DNA from: Roseovarius sp. TE539
Lineage (GTDB): Bacteria; Pseudomonadota; Alphaproteobacteria; Rhodobacterales; Rhodobacteraceae
DNA: 64,000 nucleotides
NCBI RefSeq assembly: GCF_003298505.1
Contig: NZ_QNGB01000003.1
Span: 163,497-227,496 of the forward strand
Direction: 5' to 3'
A program made the translations under genes and the position numbers. Below, piece after piece: positions 19,802 through 28,697 of the stretch. Below the pieces are notes generated by a model. It saw only the letters and a program-made list of their open reading frames with translations. It was not told the origin of the DNA and ran no database searches. Numbering within the stretch: the stretch's first letter is position 1; each line of letters starts with the position of its first letter.

Positions 19802-20421
19802 TCGACCCGGTGCTGCTTCTGGCGTTCGTCCCGGCCGCGCTGGCGCTGAACCTCACGCCGGGGGCGGACATGATGTTCTGCCTCGGGCTCGGCCTGCGCT
19901 CGGGGCCGCGGGCTGCGGTGGCGGCGAGTGCGGGCATCGCGGTGGGCGGCATGGTGCATGTCAGCCTCGCCGGGCTGGGCCTTGGTGCAGCGGTGTCGGC
20001 GCTGCCTTGGCTGCTGGATGTGATCCGTTGGATCGGGGTGGCCTACCTGCTGTGGCTTGCGGTCTTCGCGCTGCGGCGGGCTTCGCCGGCGGAGATGGCC
20101 GCGCCGGCGATCAGGGGGGGGCGGGCGTTCCGCGAGGGGCTTTTGGTCAACCTGCTCAATCCCAAGGTGATCCTTTTCGTGCTGGCCTTCGTGCCGCAAT
20201 TCGTGGAGCCGGCACGCGGCGCGGTTCTGGTCCAGTTCCTGATCTTCGGCGCGATCCTGAGCCTTGGTGGCCTGGTGATCAACGCGGCGGTCGGACTGTC
20301 CGCTGGCGGTGCGGCGCGGCGCATCGCGGGATCGGCACGGTTTACACGTGGACTGGGCTATGCCAGTGCGCTGATATTCGCGGCACTGGCCCTGCGGCTG
20401 GCCTTCATGCAAAGGAGCTGA
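19798..20421 (+). CDS. LysE/RhtB family amino-acid exporter
   Basis: 207 residues, inner-membrane protein with about six hydrophobic segments. The family signature NLTPGADMMFCLGLGLRSGPRAAVAASAGIAVG is near the start, and GLLVNLLNPKVILFVLAFVPQFV lies in the middle. Exports amino acids or derivatives; substrate cannot be read from the sequence. GTG 19798 start, coupled to the metallophosphoesterase stop. Confidence 0.88.
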   Translation: MIDPVLLLAFVPAALALNLTPGADMMFCLGLGLRSGPRAAVAASAGIAVGGMVHVSLAGLGLGAAVSALPWLLDVIRWIGVAYLLWLAVFALRRASPAEMAAPAIRGGRAFREGLLVNLLNPKVILFVLAFVPQFVEPARGAVLVQFLIFGAILSLGGLVINAAVGLSAGGAARRIAGSARFTRGLGYASALIFAALALRLAFMQRS

Positions 20422-20427
20422 TCCATC

Positions 20428-20970
20428 ATGAGCCGGATCGACGAAAGCAAGGATTTCATCCCCGTGCGGATCGCTGTCCTGACCGTCAGCGACAGCCGCG
20501 GAATGGAGGAGGACCGTTCCGGCGAGGTGCTGGTGGCGCGGATCGAGGCGGCGGGCCACGTTCTGGCCGACCGGATGATCGTGCGTGACGAGCGTGACCA
20601 GATCGCCGGGCATTTGCGCGACTGGATCGCGGACCCTGACGTGGATGTCGTGATTTCGACCGGCGGCACAGGCCTGACCGGGCGTGATGTGACCGTGGAG
20701 GCGCATCGCGATGTCTACGAAAAGGAGATCGACGCGTTCGGCACCGTTTTCACGCATGTTAGCCTCGCCAAGATAGGCACAAGCGCGGTGCAGTCGCGTG
20801 CCACCGGCGGGGTTGCGGGAGGTACCTACCTGTTCGCGCTGCCCGGAAGCCCGGGCGCCTGCAAGGATGCATGGGACGAGATTCTGGCGCCGCAGTTCGA
20901 TTACCGGCACCGGCCCTGCAATTTCGTCGAGATCATGCCGCGGCTGGCCGAGCATCAGCGGCGCAAGTAG
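20428..20970 (+). CDS. moaB: Molybdenum cofactor biosynthesis protein B
   Basis: 180 residues. MoaB/Mog-family fold that adenylylates molybdopterin before Mo insertion. Motifs: IAVLTVSDSR, VVISTGGTGLTGRDVTVEA, RATGGVAGGTYLFALPGSPGACKDAWDE. An AAGGAG sequence precedes the ATG. It is 14 kb away from the fdhD-mobA-mobB-moeA operon in this window, so Mo-cofactor genes are split between two sites. Confidence 0.93.
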   Translation: MSRIDESKDFIPVRIAVLTVSDSRGMEEDRSGEVLVARIEAAGHVLADRMIVRDERDQIAGHLRDWIADPDVDVVISTGGTGLTGRDVTVEAHRDVYEKEIDAFGTVFTHVSLAKIGTSAVQSRATGGVAGGTYLFALPGSPGACKDAWDEILAPQFDYRHRPCNFVEIMPRLAEHQRRK

Positions 20971-21126
20971 AGCGCCGCCGGGTTATTTCCGCCCCGTATC
21001 GATGGGGCAGTCCGACGGAAAGGATGGCGCGGTGCGTTCAAACAGTGCGCTGAGCTTGGTTTTCCGGGTGATTCGCTTACATTCGCACCATGCGCCCGGC
21101 ACGGGCGCGACAAGGATTTGGGCCCG

Positions 21127-22590
21127 ATGCGATTTTTGCGCCAGAGTCTGACCGGTCTGCTCATGTTGTCCCTTACACTGGGGCTGCTGGCCTATGCCGG
21201 ACAGATGATTTTTTCCGCCGTTTCCGAACGTATGGCGAAGGAGCCACAGGTGCCGCAGCGGCGCGAACGCGTTTTCGCCGTCAACCTTGTGAAGGCATCC
21301 GAAGGCACGGCCATGCCGGTCCTGAAAGCCTTCGGCGAGATCAGCAGCCGCCGCACGCTTGAGATCCGGGCCAAGACCGGTGGCACCCTGGTCGAGTTGG
21401 CGGAGACCTTCGAGGAGGGTGCATCCGTATCCGCGGGGCAGCTTCTGGCGCGGATCGACCCGGCGGATGCACAATCGGCGCTGGAGCGGGCGCGCAGCGA
21501 TCGCATGGATGCCGAAGCCGAAGTGCGCGATGCGAAACGGGCGTTGGCACTGGCGCGCGATGAACTGGCCGCCGCTCAGTCCCAGGAAGAGCTGCGTGCG
21601 AAAGCGCTGACGCGTCAGCGCGATCTCGAAGAGCGCGGCGTTACCACTGCGGCGACGGTCGAAACGGCCGAGCTGGCCTATGCGCAGGCGCGGCAGACGG
21701 TGCTTGCCCGGCGCCAGGCCCTGACAGCGGCCGAAGCGCGGACGGATCAGGCGCGCACGCGGCTGAAGCGCGCTGCAATCGCCCTGGCCGAAGCGCGGCG
21801 GCGGCTGGAGGACACACGCATCACCGCCGGCTTCACCGGCACGCTGAGCGATGTCGCGGTTGTCGAGGGCGGGTTGGTTTCGGCCAATGAACGGCTGGCC
21901 GACCTGATCGATTCGCAGGCCCTGGAAGTGGCTTTCCGGGTGTCCACGCCGCAATATGCACGGCTGCTGGACGGGACTGGCGACCTGCTGACCGCGCCGG
22001 TGACGGCGGTTCTGGAATCCTATGGCATGGACCTTGAGGCGCAAGGCCGCATTACAAGAGCCGGCGCGGCGGTGGGCGAAGGGCGCACCGGGCGGGTGAT
22101 CTTTGCACGGCTGGAAGCGGCACCCGGCCTGAAGCCGGGCGATTTCGTCACCGTTCGGGTCGAGGAGCCGCCGCTGGAGCGGGTGATCCGGCTGCCGGCC
22201 TCGGCACTGGGGCCGGATGGCGATGTCCTGGTGATCGACGCGGAGGAGCGGCTGCAATCGATCCCCGTGACGCTGATGCGTCGGCAGGGGGATGACATCC
22301 TGGTGCGGGCCGCGGCACTGGACGGGCGCGAGGTGGTGGCCGAACGCACGCCGCTGCTGGGGGCCGGGATCAAGGTGCGGCCGCTGCGCGGCGGGGCGGC
22401 GCGCACGAACGCCGGCAAGGATGAACAGCTGGTCGAACTGAGCGCCGACCGGCGGGCGCGTCTTCTGGCCTTCGTGCGCGGGCAGACGGACATGCCCGAA
22501 GCGGTGCGCTCGCGGTTGCTGGGCCAGATCGAGAGCGGGCGCGTTTCGGCGCGTGTGATAGAGCGCCTTGAAACCCGGATGGGAGGATAG
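21127..22590 (+). CDS. RND efflux periplasmic adaptor (membrane fusion protein)
   Basis: About 487 residues. The N-terminal signal/anchor helix (residues 8-27, LTGLLMLSLTLGLLAYAGQM) is followed by a lipoyl/barrel-sandwich domain (EIRAKTGGTLVELAETFEEGASVSAGQLLARID), a long alpha-hairpin coiled coil (about 120-235) and the returning beta-barrel. Links the RND pump to an outer-membrane channel. ATG 21127 was chosen over TTG 21118. Followed directly by the RND gene; no outer-membrane factor gene is adjacent, so the pump must use one from elsewhere. Confidence 0.9.
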   Translation: MRFLRQSLTGLLMLSLTLGLLAYAGQMIFSAVSERMAKEPQVPQRRERVFAVNLVKASEGTAMPVLKAFGEISSRRTLEIRAKTGGTLVELAETFEEGASVSAGQLLARIDPADAQSALERARSDRMDAEAEVRDAKRALALARDELAAAQSQEELRAKALTRQRDLEERGVTTAATVETAELAYAQARQTVLARRQALTAAEARTDQARTRLKRAAIALAEARRRLEDTRITAGFTGTLSDVAVVEGGLVSANERLADLIDSQALEVAFRVSTPQYARLLDGTGDLLTAPVTAVLESYGMDLEAQGRITRAGAAVGEGRTGRVIFARLEAAPGLKPGDFVTVRVEEPPLERVIRLPASALGPDGDVLVIDAEERLQSIPVTLMRRQGDDILVRAAALDGREVVAERTPLLGAGIKVRPLRGGAARTNAGKDEQLVELSADRRARLLAFVRGQTDMPEAVRSRLLGQIESGRVSARVIERLETRMGG

Positions 22591-22594
22591 GGCA

Positions 22595-25500
22595 GTGGCG
22601 CGCCCGATGCCGCAGGCGGCCGGCGGGCTGCTGTCCTATTTCACCCGGCACCGCACCGCGGCCAACCTGCTGCTGGTGGTGCTGATCGTTCTGGGTGTCG
22701 CCGCGGTTCCCCGGATGCGCGCGCAATTCTTCCCCGACGTGATCGTCGATTCCGTCAGTGTTTCGGTGATCTGGGAGGGGGCCAGCGCCGAGGATGTGGA
22801 TTCGGCCGTCGTGCAGCTTCTGGAACCGGTTCTTCTGTCTGTCGAGGGGGTCGAGAGCAGCAGCGCCACCAGCCGTGAGGAGCGCGCCACGATCAGCCTC
22901 GAATTCGAACCCGACTGGGATATGGGGCGCGCCGCCGACGAGGTGCAGGCGGCGGTGGACGGGGTCACCACCCTGCCCGAGGAGGCAGAGGAGCCCACGG
23001 TGCGGCGCGGCGCTTGGCGCGACCGGGTGACGGACGTGGTCATCACCGGGCCGGTGGACGCCGATCAACTGGGCCTGTTCGCCGATGAACTTGTGGCGCG
23101 GCTTTTCGAGGCCGGGGTGACCCGTGCCACGGTCCGCGGCGTCGCGGCGCCCCGAACGGTGATCGAGGTGCCCTCGACCGCGCTGATGGCGCATGACATC
23201 TCCATATCCGAGATTGCTGCGGCGGTGGCGCAAGAGGTCGATGCTGATCCGGCGGGCGATGTCACCGGCGCCAACACGCGGGTCCGTACCGGGGTCGAAA
23301 AGCGTGATACGCGCCAGATTGCGGCCATCGCCCTGCGCTCAAACCCGGACGGATCGAAGCTGAGGATCGGGGATGTCGCCACCGTGCGTGTCGAGGGCAT
23401 CGACCGCGAGCGAAGCTATTTCGTGGGCGACGACCCGGCGATGACCATCCGGGTCGAGCGGTCGGCCCGGGGCGATGCCATCGGCATACAGGAGCAGGTC
23501 GAGGACGTGGCCGCGCGGATGGAGCGCACCCTGCCCGAAGGCGTCACGATCGACCTGATCCGGACCCGGTCGGATTACATTTCGGGGCGATTGCAGGTGC
23601 TGCTGGACAATGCCGCCACCGGGCTGGCGCTGGTGGTGGCACTGCTGTTCCTTTTCCTCAACGCCCGGGTCGCCTTCTGGGTGGCCGCGGGCATCCCGGT
23701 GGCTTTGCTCACTGCCGTCGCACTGATGTATGCCGGCGGGCTGACGATCAACGTGGTGTCGCTTTTCGCCTTGATCATCACGCTGGGGATCGTCGTGGAC
23801 GATGCGATCGTGGTGGGCGAACATGCCGATGCGCGAACCCGCAAGCTGGGCGAGCCGCCGGTGGTGGCCGCCGAGAACGCCGCGCGGCGGATGGCGATGC
23901 CTGTCTTCGCGGCGACACTGACCACGATCATTGCCTTTTTCGGGCTGGTGGCCGTCGGTGGCCGGTTCGGCGACCTGATCGCCGATATCCCGTTTACCGT
24001 TATCGCGGTGCTGGCCGCATCGCTGATCGAGTGTTTCCTGATCCTGCCCAACCATATGTCGCACGCCCTCAAGCACAGTGTGCGGCACCATTGGTACGAC
24101 GCCCCGAGCCGGGTGGTGAACGCGGGCTTCGTATGGCTGCGTGAGCGGGCCTTCCGGCCGCTTATGGCAGTGGTCATCCGGCTGCGATATCCGGTATTGG
24201 CCGGGGTCGTGGCGATCCTTGCCTCGCAGGTGACCCTGTTCATCAACGGGGATGTGACATGGCGCTTTTTCAACGCGCCGGAACGCAGCAGTGTGACCGG
24301 CAATTTCGCCATGGCGCCGGGCGCCACCCGTGCGGATTCGCGCGAGATGATGCGCGAGACGCAGCGCGCCACCGAGGAACTGGGCGCTGAATACGCAGAA
24401 CGGCACGGCCGCAACCCGCTGAAATACGTTCTCGCACAGGTTGGCGGAACCACCGGACGGGGGCTGTCGGGGGAGGACACCAAGGAGCCGGATCAGCTTG
24501 GCGGCATCGCGATCGAACTGATCGACGCGGATCTGCGGCCCTATTCGAGTTTTGCGTTCGTGGGCGAACTTCAGCAACGGGTCGAACAGCATCCGCTGGC
24601 TGAAACGGTCAGCTTCCGCTCGTGGCGTTCGGGACCGGGGGGAGATGCCCTGGATGTCGAATTCTACGGGGCGTCGGCGGATACACTGAAGGCCGCGTCG
24701 GAGGCGCTGAAGGAGGCGCTTCTGCGCTTCCCCGAGGTTTCGGCGGTGGAGGACAACCTCGCCTATGACAAACAGGAACTGATCCTCGATCTGACTCCGC
24801 AGGGGCAGGCGCTCGGTTTCTCGATCGACGGGCTTGGCCGTGTCCTGCGCCACCGGCTTGGCGGGCTGGAGGCGGCGACCTATCCGTCGGGACCGCGCAG
24901 CGCCGAGATCCGGGTGGAACTGCCGGAAGGAGAGCTGACGGCCGATTTCCTCGAACGGATGCAGTTGCGCACCCCGGACGGCACCTATGTGCCGCTGGCC
25001 GATATAGTGAGTGTCGAGCAGCGTGTCGGCTTTTCAACCGTGCGGCGCGAGAACGGGCTGCGACTGATCAACGTGACCGGTGACATCGCCGAGGACGATC
25101 CCGCGCGCGCCGCGGCCGTGCAGACGGCGCTGGAAGAGGAGATTCTGCCCCGCATCGCCGGTGAGACGCAGGTGGAATGGCGCCTTTCGGGCCTGAGCGA
25201 GCAGGAGGACGATTTCCTCAACGACGCCCGCACCGGCCTGATCCTGGTGCTGACCGGGATCTACCTTGTGCTGGCCTGGGTCTTCTCGAGCTGGACGCGG
25301 CCGATGGTGGTGATGGCGATCGTCCCGTTCGGCCTTGTCGGAACGATATGGGGGCATCATGCGTGGGACGTGCCGCTGAGCATGTTCACTGTGGTCGGTC
25401 TGATGGGCATGACGGGGATCATCATCAACGACTCGATCGTGCTGGTGACCACGATCGACGACCACGCGCGGGAGCGCGGCCTGATCCCGTCGATCATCGA

Positions 25501-26020
25501 CGGGGCGGTGGACCGCCTGCGCCCCGTGATGCTGACAACGGCGACGACGGTTCTGGGTTTGACGCCGCTGCTGTTCGAGCGCAGCCAGCAGGCGCAGTTC
25601 CTCAAGCCGACGGTGATAACGCTGGTCTACGGCCTCGGGTTCGGGATGTTCGTGGTGCTTCTGGTAGTGCCGGCACTGATGGCCTTGGGGCATGACCTGT
25701 TCCGGCTGCGTGTGGCGTTGCGCCGGGGGCTTGGATTCCGGGTCCGGCATGTGCGCGGTACGATGTTGCTCGGGCTCGCCGTCATCCTGGTGTGGCTGGG
25801 GGCTACGATGGGTGTGACGATTGCCACCGGCGCCCTGCCGGCGGTCACTCTGACGGCCTTGCCGATGGTTGCGGGCTGGCCCGCGATGCCGGCGGCGCTG
25901 GTGCTGTTTGCCGCCGGGGCGGTGATCCTGATCCTGTTGCTCTATGTGGTGCTGGCGGGCGCGCAGGTGCTTTCCGCACGGCGACGGCGGTCGGGGCGGG
26001 GTCGTGCGTCGGCATCATGA
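22595..26020 (+). CDS. RND-family efflux transporter permease
   Basis: About 1141 residues. A proton-driven inner-membrane exporter with two repeats of one plus five transmembrane helices and two large periplasmic loops. TM1 is near 25-42; the helix 4 motif GIVVDDAIVVGEHADARTRK carries the two Asp of the proton relay; the second half has GIIINDSIVLVTTIDDHARERG and LTTATTVLGLTPLL. Odd: after the expected last helix (ending about FRLRVALRRG) there are ~100 extra residues with about three more hydrophobic segments and a basic tail. GTG 22595 is used; ATG 22607 is an alternative. Substrate unknown. Confidence 0.92.
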   Translation: MARPMPQAAGGLLSYFTRHRTAANLLLVVLIVLGVAAVPRMRAQFFPDVIVDSVSVSVIWEGASAEDVDSAVVQLLEPVLLSVEGVESSSATSREERATISLEFEPDWDMGRAADEVQAAVDGVTTLPEEAEEPTVRRGAWRDRVTDVVITGPVDADQLGLFADELVARLFEAGVTRATVRGVAAPRTVIEVPSTALMAHDISISEIAAAVAQEVDADPAGDVTGANTRVRTGVEKRDTRQIAAIALRSNPDGSKLRIGDVATVRVEGIDRERSYFVGDDPAMTIRVERSARGDAIGIQEQVEDVAARMERTLPEGVTIDLIRTRSDYISGRLQVLLDNAATGLALVVALLFLFLNARVAFWVAAGIPVALLTAVALMYAGGLTINVVSLFALIITLGIVVDDAIVVGEHADARTRKLGEPPVVAAENAARRMAMPVFAATLTTIIAFFGLVAVGGRFGDLIADIPFTVIAVLAASLIECFLILPNHMSHALKHSVRHHWYDAPSRVVNAGFVWLRERAFRPLMAVVIRLRYPVLAGVVAILASQVTLFINGDVTWRFFNAPERSSVTGNFAMAPGATRADSREMMRETQRATEELGAEYAERHGRNPLKYVLAQVGGTTGRGLSGEDTKEPDQLGGIAIELIDADLRPYSSFAFVGELQQRVEQHPLAETVSFRSWRSGPGGDALDVEFYGASADTLKAASEALKEALLRFPEVSAVEDNLAYDKQELILDLTPQGQALGFSIDGLGRVLRHRLGGLEAATYPSGPRSAEIRVELPEGELTADFLERMQLRTPDGTYVPLADIVSVEQRVGFSTVRRENGLRLINVTGDIAEDDPARAAAVQTALEEEILPRIAGETQVEWRLSGLSEQEDDFLNDARTGLILVLTGIYLVLAWVFSSWTRPMVVMAIVPFGLVGTIWGHHAWDVPLSMFTVVGLMGMTGIIINDSIVLVTTIDDHARERGLIPSIIDGAVDRLRPVMLTTATTVLGLTPLLFERSQQAQFLKPTVITLVYGLGFGMFVVLLVVPALMALGHDLFRLRVALRRGLGFRVRHVRGTMLLGLAVILVWLGATMGVTIATGALPAVTLTALPMVAGWPAMPAALVLFAAGAVILILLLYVVLAGAQVLSARRRRSGRGRASAS

Positions 26021-26026
26021 GCCCGA

Positions 26027-26839
26027 TCAGCCGGACGAGGCGCAGCCGCGGATATCGACCGCGTGATCGCGGCCCAGCACCGTGATCCTCAGGCCCGACC
26101 GGTCCAGCATGAAGGACCGGCCCTCGACATGGACAAGCTCGGTTTCGGCGATCAGGCGCGGACCCTGCCGCATGGCCGTGGTCCGTGCCACCCAGACGCG
26201 GGGATCAGCGGTTTCGATCACCGCCAGTTCGTCCCCGCCGGCCGACGGCATGGTGATTTCGGCGACCAGGCCAAGGCCGTCCTCGATGGGGCGCAGCCGG
26301 CAGGAAACCCTTGAGACCCCGGCCTCGCCGGCTGAAAGCGGACGTTCAGCCAGTGCCGCGACGATGCGCGGGTCGGGCCGGGTGACATCACGCGGGAGAT
26401 CGGCGGCCACCGTCAGGCGCACCGGCACGCAGATATCCTTGCACACTCCCATTTCCAGCACCCCTTCAAGGCGCACGGGGCGCCCCGTGCGGGACGGGGT
26501 CACGGTGAGCGGAAGCGTGACCGCGTCATGGTAGCCGAACGTGAGGAGTCCACCCTGGTCGATGCGCCGCGGCGCGGGCCAGGTGATGGCGGTACCGTCG
26601 AGATTGCGCGAGCCGCGCCAGTCGAAGGCCGGCGGAATCCCCGCATCGCCCGGCGCCCGCCAGTAGGTTTTCCATCCGTCCTTGAGGGTGATGTGTATGG
26701 CGGCCATGTGCCGCCCGTCCGCCATACGCCAGCCCGGCAGTATCCGTGCCTCCAGCATGCCCGGCGGCGCGTTGGCCTGTACAGGGGTGGCAAAAAGGGC
26801 GCCGAGCGCCAGGCAGGTCGCGATCAGTCGTCGTATCAT
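26027..26839 (-). CDS. Periplasmic DsbD N-domain-like protein
   Basis: About 270 residues. A signal peptide ([24 protein letters not shown]) precedes a DsbD-alpha-like immunoglobulin fold: [22 protein letters not shown] and the Cys pair [15 protein letters not shown] third Cys (VSCRLR) and a fourth near the C-terminus (RGCASSG) are present. No membrane or thioredoxin-like part of full DsbD is present, so it is a stand-alone thiol-handling or folding accessory. An upstream in-frame ATG at 26857 is possible; 26839 gives a cleaner signal peptide. Divergent from the AlgH gene. Confidence 0.82.
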   Translation of the reverse strand: MIRRLIATCLALGALFATPVQANAPPGMLEARILPGWRMADGRHMAAIHITLKDGWKTYWRAPGDAGIPPAFDWRGSRNLDGTAITWPAPRRIDQGGLLTFGYHDAVTLPLTVTPSRTGRPVRLEGVLEMGVCKDICVPVRLTVAADLPRDVTRPDPRIVAALAERPLSAGEAGVSRVSCRLRPIEDGLGLVAEITMPSAGGDELAVIETADPRVWVARTTAMRQGPRLIAETELVHVEGRSFMLDRSGLRITVLGRDHAVDIRGCASSG

Positions 26840-26987
26840 GATCCCGACATGGCGCATCCGACCTGAAATGCCAATTCACTTTCCCACGATCACGTCAGAC
26901 TTTGACCCGGGTACATGCGACGACGGCGTGCTTGCACTGGACCGCTTTGCGCCCCATGTTCGGGGGGATGGAAACGCCGAACCGGAG

Positions 26988-27560
26988 ATGCGCGTGACGC
27001 AGGATCTCGATCTGACCGGAAAGCTGCTGATCGCGATGCCGGGCATGGGCGATCCGCGATTCGGAAATGCCGTCGTATTCGTCTGTGCCCATTCCCCGGA
27101 CGGGGCGATGGGGCTGATCGTCAACAAGCCGAGCACCGATCTGACGCTGCGCGAGCTTCTGGAGCAGCTGTCGCTGGAGCGCGGACCCGGAGCGCGCGAA
27201 TTGCCGGTCCATTTCGGTGGTCCGGTCGAGCATGCGCGCGGCTTCGTGTTGCACGGGGGCGATTACAGTTCGGCCATTTCGACGCTGGAGGTGAACGAAA
27301 CCTTCGCCATGACCGCGACGTTGGACATACTCGAGGAAATGGCCGCGGGCCGGGGGCCGGCCCGGGCCCTTGTGGCACTTGGCTATGCCGGCTGGGGGCC
27401 GGGGCAGTTGGAGGCGGAAATCGCGCAGAACGGGTGGTTGACGGCGGATGCCTCGCCGGACCTGGTTTTCGACCGGCCCGACAGGGACAAGTGGGAGGCC
27501 GCGCTTTCGGCGATCGGGGTGAGCGCGCTGGCGCTTTCGGCCGATGGCGGCAGGGCCTGA
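26988..27560 (+). CDS. YqgE/AlgH family protein
   Basis: 190 residues. The YqgE/AlgH fold is shown by [52 protein letters not shown] and [25 protein letters not shown] conserved bacterial protein whose biochemical role is still unclear. ATG 26988 has GGAG upstream; longer frames extend into the divergent promoter region. Confidence 0.9.
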   Translation: MRVTQDLDLTGKLLIAMPGMGDPRFGNAVVFVCAHSPDGAMGLIVNKPSTDLTLRELLEQLSLERGPGARELPVHFGGPVEHARGFVLHGGDYSSAISTLEVNETFAMTATLDILEEMAAGRGPARALVALGYAGWGPGQLEAEIAQNGWLTADASPDLVFDRPDRDKWEAALSAIGVSALALSADGGRA

Positions 27561-27598
27561 TCAGGGCCCGATCCGGTCGCAAGCGGGCTCTCGCGTGG

Positions 27599-28564
27599 TC
27601 AGACTTCGGAGTCGGCCCTGGGGCGCGGCGCCGCCGCGCGTTGCAGCCGGTCATTGATCGCAAGGCCGAGTCCGTTCTGAGGAACCGGGGCCACGGCGAT
27701 CCGCGCCGCGCCACGCCGATCCAGAGTGTGCAGATGCCCGAAAAGATTGGCCGCGGCTTCGGTCAGGTCGCCCGTGTCGGACAGGTTGAGATCGCAATCC
27801 GTTGCTCCGAACCCCAGCAACAGCTCACCGGGCTGCCGCGTCGTGGCATCGAGGCGCAGCGTGGCGCCGGGCGCGTAGTGCGAAGCCATCTGTCCGGGCG
27901 CGTCAAGCGGTGCGGTGGCCGCGCGCCGCGTCAGCGGATGGCCGAGTGCCGCCTCGACCGCCTCGGCCGGCAGGCCGCCGGGGCGCAGCAGCACCGGCGC
28001 ACCGGTCAGTCCGACAATGGTGGATTCGACTCCGACGTCGCAGGCGCCGCCATCCATGACCGCTTCGACCCGCCCATCAAGCCCGGCCAGCACATGGGCC
28101 GCGGTGGTGGGGCTGATCCGCCCCGATGGATTGGCCGACGGTGCCGCGACCGGCCCGCCGAACGCCCCGAGCAGCGCCCGCGCCACAGGGTGGGCGGGCA
28201 CCCGCACCGCCAGCGAGGGCAGCCCTGCCGTGACAAGTTCCGAAAGCCCGCCCCCGGGCCGCACCGGCAGCACCAGTGTCAGCGGACCGGGCCAGAAGGC
28301 CTGCGCGAGGATATCGGCCGCTCCGGACCATTCCACCAGATTCCGCGCGGCCGCGACGGTTTCGACATGCACGATGAGGGGATTGAAGCGCGGCCGATCC
28401 TTGGCCGCGAAGATGCCGGCCACGGCCTGCCCCTGCCGCGCGTCCGCGCCCAGACCATAGACCGTTTCGGTGGGGAAGGCCACGCGCCCACCCCCCGTCA
28501 GGACAGCGGTTGCGCGGGCAAGGCCCGGGGCATCCGGGCGCAGGATTTCGGCGGTCGGTGGCAC
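27599..28564 (-). CDS. L-threonylcarbamoyladenylate synthase, Sua5 type
   Basis: 321 residues. Makes threonylcarbamoyl-AMP from Thr, bicarbonate and ATP for the t6A37 modification of ANN-decoding tRNAs. The YrdC domain (about 10-205) has RVAFPTETVYGLGADA, KDRPRFNPLIVHV, WPGPLTLVLP, VRVPAHPVARALL and PSANPSGRISPT. The extra C-terminal Sua5 domain (about 230-321, after ASHYAPGATLRL) makes it Sua5 rather than the short TsaC. Convergent with AlgH. Confidence 0.94.
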   Translation of the reverse strand: MPPTAEILRPDAPGLARATAVLTGGGRVAFPTETVYGLGADARQGQAVAGIFAAKDRPRFNPLIVHVETVAAARNLVEWSGAADILAQAFWPGPLTLVLPVRPGGGLSELVTAGLPSLAVRVPAHPVARALLGAFGGPVAAPSANPSGRISPTTAAHVLAGLDGRVEAVMDGGACDVGVESTIVGLTGAPVLLRPGGLPAEAVEAALGHPLTRRAATAPLDAPGQMASHYAPGATLRLDATTRQPGELLLGFGATDCDLNLSDTGDLTEAAANLFGHLHTLDRRGAARIAVAPVPQNGLGLAINDRLQRAAAPRPRADSEV

Positions 28565-28697
28565 GGGCTTGTCTTACGTTACGTTTTCGTTGCTGGAAGG
28601 GCACGGCTGTCTAGGTTAGGGACAGAAGGCACACATACTAGGGGCGGCCAGCGAATCCAAGCCGTGTGCTGTCCGCACGGCGCCCCGGGAGGAAGAA

